A stretch of 64,000 nucleotides of DNA from an uncultured Roseicyclus sp. GTDB lineage: Bacteria > Pseudomonadota > Alphaproteobacteria > Rhodobacterales > Rhodobacteraceae. Where the stretch lies: contig CANLLF010000001.1 in NCBI GenBank assembly GCA_947491935.1, forward strand, positions 1,054,001 through 1,118,000, given 5' to 3'. The notes beneath the pieces were generated by a model. It saw only the letters and a list, made by a program, of their open reading frames with translations, was not told the origin of the DNA and did not search any database. The translations under genes were made by a program, and so were the position numbers. Shown in pieces: positions 61,667-64,000 of this stretch. Within the stretch, counting starts at the first letter, position 1; the number at the start of each line of letters is the position of its first letter.

Positions 61667-62041
61667 ATGTCCGACACGAAGCAAAACACCGCCTGCTGGT
61701 TCGAGATTGCCGTCAGCGACATCGAGGCCGCCCGCCAATTCTACTCCGCCATTTTGCAGCAGGAGCTGACCGTCGACAATTCCGGGCCCAACCCCATGGT
61801 CATGCTGGACTTCAATGACGACACGCCCGGCATTGGCGGCCATCTCTATCCCGGCAAGCCATCGCGCGAGGGGTCGACCATCCACCTTGTGGTCCACGAC
61901 GATCTCGACAAGGCCCGCGACCGCATCAAGGCAGCGGGCGGGGAGGTGGAAAGCCCCGACATCCAGATCCCCCCGGGCTCGTTTTTCTATGGTCGGGATC
62001 CCGACGGGAACTCGCTGGGATTGTTCAAGTTTGGCGGCTGA
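61667..62041 (+). CDS. VOC-family (glyoxalase-like) protein
   Basis: A 124-residue vicinal-oxygen-chelate protein. Paired beta-alpha-beta units are clear (ACWFEIAVSDIEAARQFYSAIL, and STIHLVVHDDLDKARDRI in the second half), ending FYGRDPDGNSLGLFKF. It resembles the small YdcJ/PhnB-like members without assigned substrate. GGAG lies nine bases before ATG. The WYL regulator gene starts 113 bases downstream in the same direction, and an inverted repeat lies just upstream. Confidence 0.84.
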   Translation: MSDTKQNTACWFEIAVSDIEAARQFYSAILQQELTVDNSGPNPMVMLDFNDDTPGIGGHLYPGKPSREGSTIHLVVHDDLDKARDRIKAAGGEVESPDIQIPPGSFFYGRDPDGNSLGLFKFGG

Positions 62042-62154
62042 TCCGCGCCGGGGCGGGGCTACATTGAATGTGGCCGCTCCCCCATTCGCCTTCCTCCCCG
62101 GGCTGCCGAGCCTACCCGCTTTGCCAACCCCTCCAATCGCAATAGGTTTGCCCA

Positions 62155-62862
62155 ATGCGCCGTGCTGACCGCCTTTTCCGCCTGATCGACCGCCTCCGCC
62201 CCGGCGAGCTGACCACCGCGCGCGCCCTGGCCGAGGCCATGGAGGTGTCCGAGCGCACGATCTACCGCGACATTGCCCATCTGCAGGGCTCGGGCGTGCC
62301 GATCGAAGGCGAAGCGGGCCTCGGCTACATGATGCGAGACGGCTATGATCTACCGCCCCTGATGTTCACCGAAGAAGAAGCCATCGCGCTGAGCGTGGGC
62401 GCGCGGATGGTGCGCACCTGGGGTGGGGCCGCCATGGCCCGCGGGGCGGACAGCGCGCTCGAAAAGATCACCGCCATCCTGCCCGACCCTGTCCGGCGCC
62501 GCGCCAATGGCCTGCGCTTCGAGGCCTGGACAACCCGCCCGCTCGATGCCCAGACCCGTGCCATGATCGATACGGTCGAGATTGCGATCCAGCGGCCAGA
62601 ACGCCTGACGATTGCCTATCGCGATGACAAGGGCACCCCGACAGATCGCAGCGTGCGCCCCCTCGGGCTGTGGTTTTGGGGAACGGTCTGGACCTTGGTG
62701 GGCTGGTGTGAGTTGCGGCAGGATTTCCGGATGTTCCGCCTTGACCGGATTGCGGATGCGGCCCTGTCGGGCCCCTATGAGCCGGACCCGGCGCAAAGCC
62801 TCGATGCCTTTTACGCCTCCCAAAAGGATGGGCGCGACAGGCATCCCGACGAGTGGCGCTGA
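62155..62862 (+). CDS. YafY-type HTH and WYL-domain regulator
   Basis: A 235-residue regulator. The N-terminal winged helix (MRRADRLFRLIDRLRPGELT, then ARALAEAMEVSERTIYRDIAHL) belongs to the DeoR/HTH_11 type, and residues 135-205 form the WYL domain (LTIAYRDDKGTPTDRSVRPLGLWFWGTVWTLVGWC in pieces). It probably controls the VOC gene before it, with the inverted repeat at 61596-61619 as its candidate site. The ligand is unknown. Confidence 0.85.
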   Translation: MRRADRLFRLIDRLRPGELTTARALAEAMEVSERTIYRDIAHLQGSGVPIEGEAGLGYMMRDGYDLPPLMFTEEEAIALSVGARMVRTWGGAAMARGADSALEKITAILPDPVRRRANGLRFEAWTTRPLDAQTRAMIDTVEIAIQRPERLTIAYRDDKGTPTDRSVRPLGLWFWGTVWTLVGWCELRQDFRMFRLDRIADAALSGPYEPDPAQSLDAFYASQKDGRDRHPDEWR

Positions 62863-62869
62863 TCTCGGC

Positions 62870-63703
62870 TCAGGTGCGGCGCAGGACCTGTTGGCACACC
62901 TGTTCCATCACCGGCTCAGCCGTTTCCAGCGTCGTGATGATACTATCGACCGGCGGCAGGTCCGCCATTGCTGCAGGCTGCGTGGTGACCCAGCCCGACA
63001 GCACAACGCCCAGTTCCGGGCGGCGGCGGTGCAATTCGTCGATCAACCGGCACAGAGCTGGCATGAGGGATGGGCCGGAACAGCTAACCCCAAGAACGGG
63101 GCGATCATCCCGCACGATGCGGCGGCATAACTCGTCGTGCTCCAACCCGACATGCAGATCCACATCCCATCCCCGACGGCGAAAGAACGCGGCTGCCATG
63201 GTCACACCCAGCGTATGTTCCTCGCCCGGTATCGCGGCGAAGATAGCGCCGCGATTCCCGATAAGGCGGCCAGGCGCGCGCGGGCCCGGGAGGTTCCGCA
63301 AAATGGTTTGAACCCGCGCCGCGGCCAGGGTGACATCCGTGAAGGTCATCTGGTCGGTTTCCCACCACTCTCCAAGCAGCCGAGCGGCAGGCGTCAGGTG
63401 TTGGTGGAACAGATCATCGACCGTCACTCCGCTGGCCAGAAGGTCGTCGACCATGGCCGTGGCAAACTGCGCATCCCGGGCGGCCAGCGCATTAGCAAGC
63501 GCCGTGACGTAAGGTTGCGGGATCGCGGCGCTTTCGGCGCAGGTGGCATCGCCGTCGATACGTGACCGGGCCAGTTTCGCCATCGCGCGGCGGGCCAGTT
63601 CATCGAGCCGATCTTGCGGCAAGTCCGCGCAAACGCCGTCATCGGTGGCTCGTGCGACGACCCGGTCGTCAGACGATCCTCCATTGTCGAACATGCGTGA
63701 CAC
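62870..63703 (-). CDS. cobalamin-binding AerR/PpaA-like protein
   Basis: A 277-residue protein. Residues 80-160 form the helical cobalamin cap with WWETDQMTFTDVTLAAARVQ, and the C-terminal half is a B12-binding/SCHIC-type Rossmann domain (IFAAIPGEEHTLGVTMAAAFFRRRGWDVD in pieces, then VLGVSCSGPSLMPAL). This layout is that of PpaA/AerR, antirepressors of the photosynthesis repressor PpsR/CrtJ. GTG 63703 is chosen because GGAAAGGGA lies seven bases before it; a longer extension crosses the operator. Whether this organism carries photosynthesis genes cannot be seen here. Confidence 0.72.
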   Translation of the reverse strand: MSRMFDNGGSSDDRVVARATDDGVCADLPQDRLDELARRAMAKLARSRIDGDATCAESAAIPQPYVTALANALAARDAQFATAMVDDLLASGVTVDDLFHQHLTPAARLLGEWWETDQMTFTDVTLAAARVQTILRNLPGPRAPGRLIGNRGAIFAAIPGEEHTLGVTMAAAFFRRRGWDVDLHVGLEHDELCRRIVRDDRPVLGVSCSGPSLMPALCRLIDELHRRRPELGVVLSGWVTTQPAAMADLPPVDSIITTLETAEPVMEQVCQQVLRRT

Positions 63704-63794
63704 GGCCGGTCCCTTTCCAGGCGTCGTGGAGGCGCGAGACGATTCCCTGCGGCTTTGGCGACTCCCCCTAGGGTTGCAAGTTACCGCAAAGGAA

Positions 63795-63814
63795 GTGTCC
63801 ACACAAGTTGACAC
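63795..63814. promoter_or_regulatory. PpsR/CrtJ-type site (TGTc-N10-gACA)
   Basis: GTGTC and GACAC are symmetric around a 10-base spacer, giving TGTC-N10-GACA, the PpsR/CrtJ consensus. It lies about 92-111 bases upstream of the cobalamin-binding gene start and about 130 bases before the divergent gene at 63943. The motif is short and can occur by chance; the context raises its value. Confidence 0.5.
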
Positions 63815-63942
63815 ATTGACCGGTTCACGACAGCGGCGGGTTCAGGGCGTTTGCCCCCATCCTGCCGTGCGCGGGGATTGTGCCCTTGCTGTCCGACAGG
63901 GCCCGACGCTACGCTAGTCGGCAATAAAGGGATGGCGCCATC

Positions 63943-64000
63943 ATGCTCGACATTGCAGAGTTTGACCTCAACACAATCGATGCCGCGTTCATCGAAGACC
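63943..64000 (+). CDS. 5' end of an unidentified gene (partial)
   Basis: An open frame from ATG 63943 to the window edge (MLDIAEFDLNTIDAAFIED, 19 residues). An AAAGGG element lies 11 bases upstream. The stretch is too short to identify; the opening is compatible with several families, including cytochrome P450. It is divergent from the cobalamin-binding gene and shares its intergenic region with the PpsR-type site. Confidence 0.4.
   Translation, partial: MLDIAEFDLNTIDAAFIED

Noticed and set aside
1-64000. tRNA genes, CRISPR arrays, insertion sequences and integrases
   Set aside because: Looked for T-loop type GTTCRA segments, regularly spaced repeats, and transposase or recombinase proteins; none was convincing.

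Overview
The window reads as chromosomal DNA of a Rhodobacteraceae (Roseobacter-group) alphaproteobacterium. The GC content is high. The conserved run miaB-phoH-ybeY-corC-lnt-metK-trmB is typical of that family, metK carries a SAM/SAH riboswitch (a class known from Rhodobacterales), and the AroA is CP4-like (class II). The genus cannot be fixed from this sequence. I found no tRNA, rRNA, CRISPR array, transposase or integrase.

Layout. 1-3.0 kb: cydB (cut by the window edge), cydA and a GbsR/MarR-type regulator in one operon with a perfect 20-bp palindrome upstream. 3.1-10.1 kb: a HAD phosphatase, a 59-residue protein, a winged-helix/TolB-like/TPR regulator, a Tat-exported PhoX phosphatase, a metallo-beta-lactamase-fold hydrolase and a small soluble MCP-like protein. 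10.1-21.2 kb: the classical aroA-cmk-rpsA order survives on the minus strand, but it has been opened by insertions: a TetR gene, REP-like repeats, an AT-richer TIR-domain gene and a truncated KAP NTPase between cmk and rpsA; a GFA enzyme, an ArsR regulator and two tandem desaturases between aroA and cmk. 21.4-31.4 kb: the trmB-to-miaB housekeeping run, with a GNAT-TrmB fusion, an extra GNAT, and a lipoprotein/OmpA pair sharing a cysteine-bracketed motif.

31.6-48.1 kb: a degenerate glycosyltransferase-like protein and an MFS carrier, Hsp20, a secreted trypsin-like protease, glcDEF (glycolate oxidase) with a promoter embedded in an inverted repeat, small proteins, and a MoxR-DUF58-BatA/DUF4159 envelope operon with a divergent DUF1285 gene. 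48.1-61.5 kb: a respiratory nitrate reductase locus. Ten co-directional genes run narK1-narK2-narG-H-J-I-PpiC-hemerythrin-carbonic anhydrase-DUF2478, preceded by a perfect FNR box and a divergent NarR-like regulator that lacks the FNR cysteines. 61.6-64 kb: a VOC protein with a WYL regulator and a strong inverted repeat, then a cobalamin-binding AerR/PpaA-like protein with a PpsR/CrtJ-type site upstream, and the first codons of an unidentified gene.

Taken together the window describes a facultative, probably marine heterotroph. It can respire nitrate or use a bd-type oxidase at low oxygen, oxidise glycolate, and release phosphate from organic phosphorus outside the cytoplasm. The most unusual parts are the TIR/KAP insertion in the cmk-rpsA interval, the accessory genes appended to the nar operon, the GNAT-TrmB fusion, and several unassigned palindromic operators.
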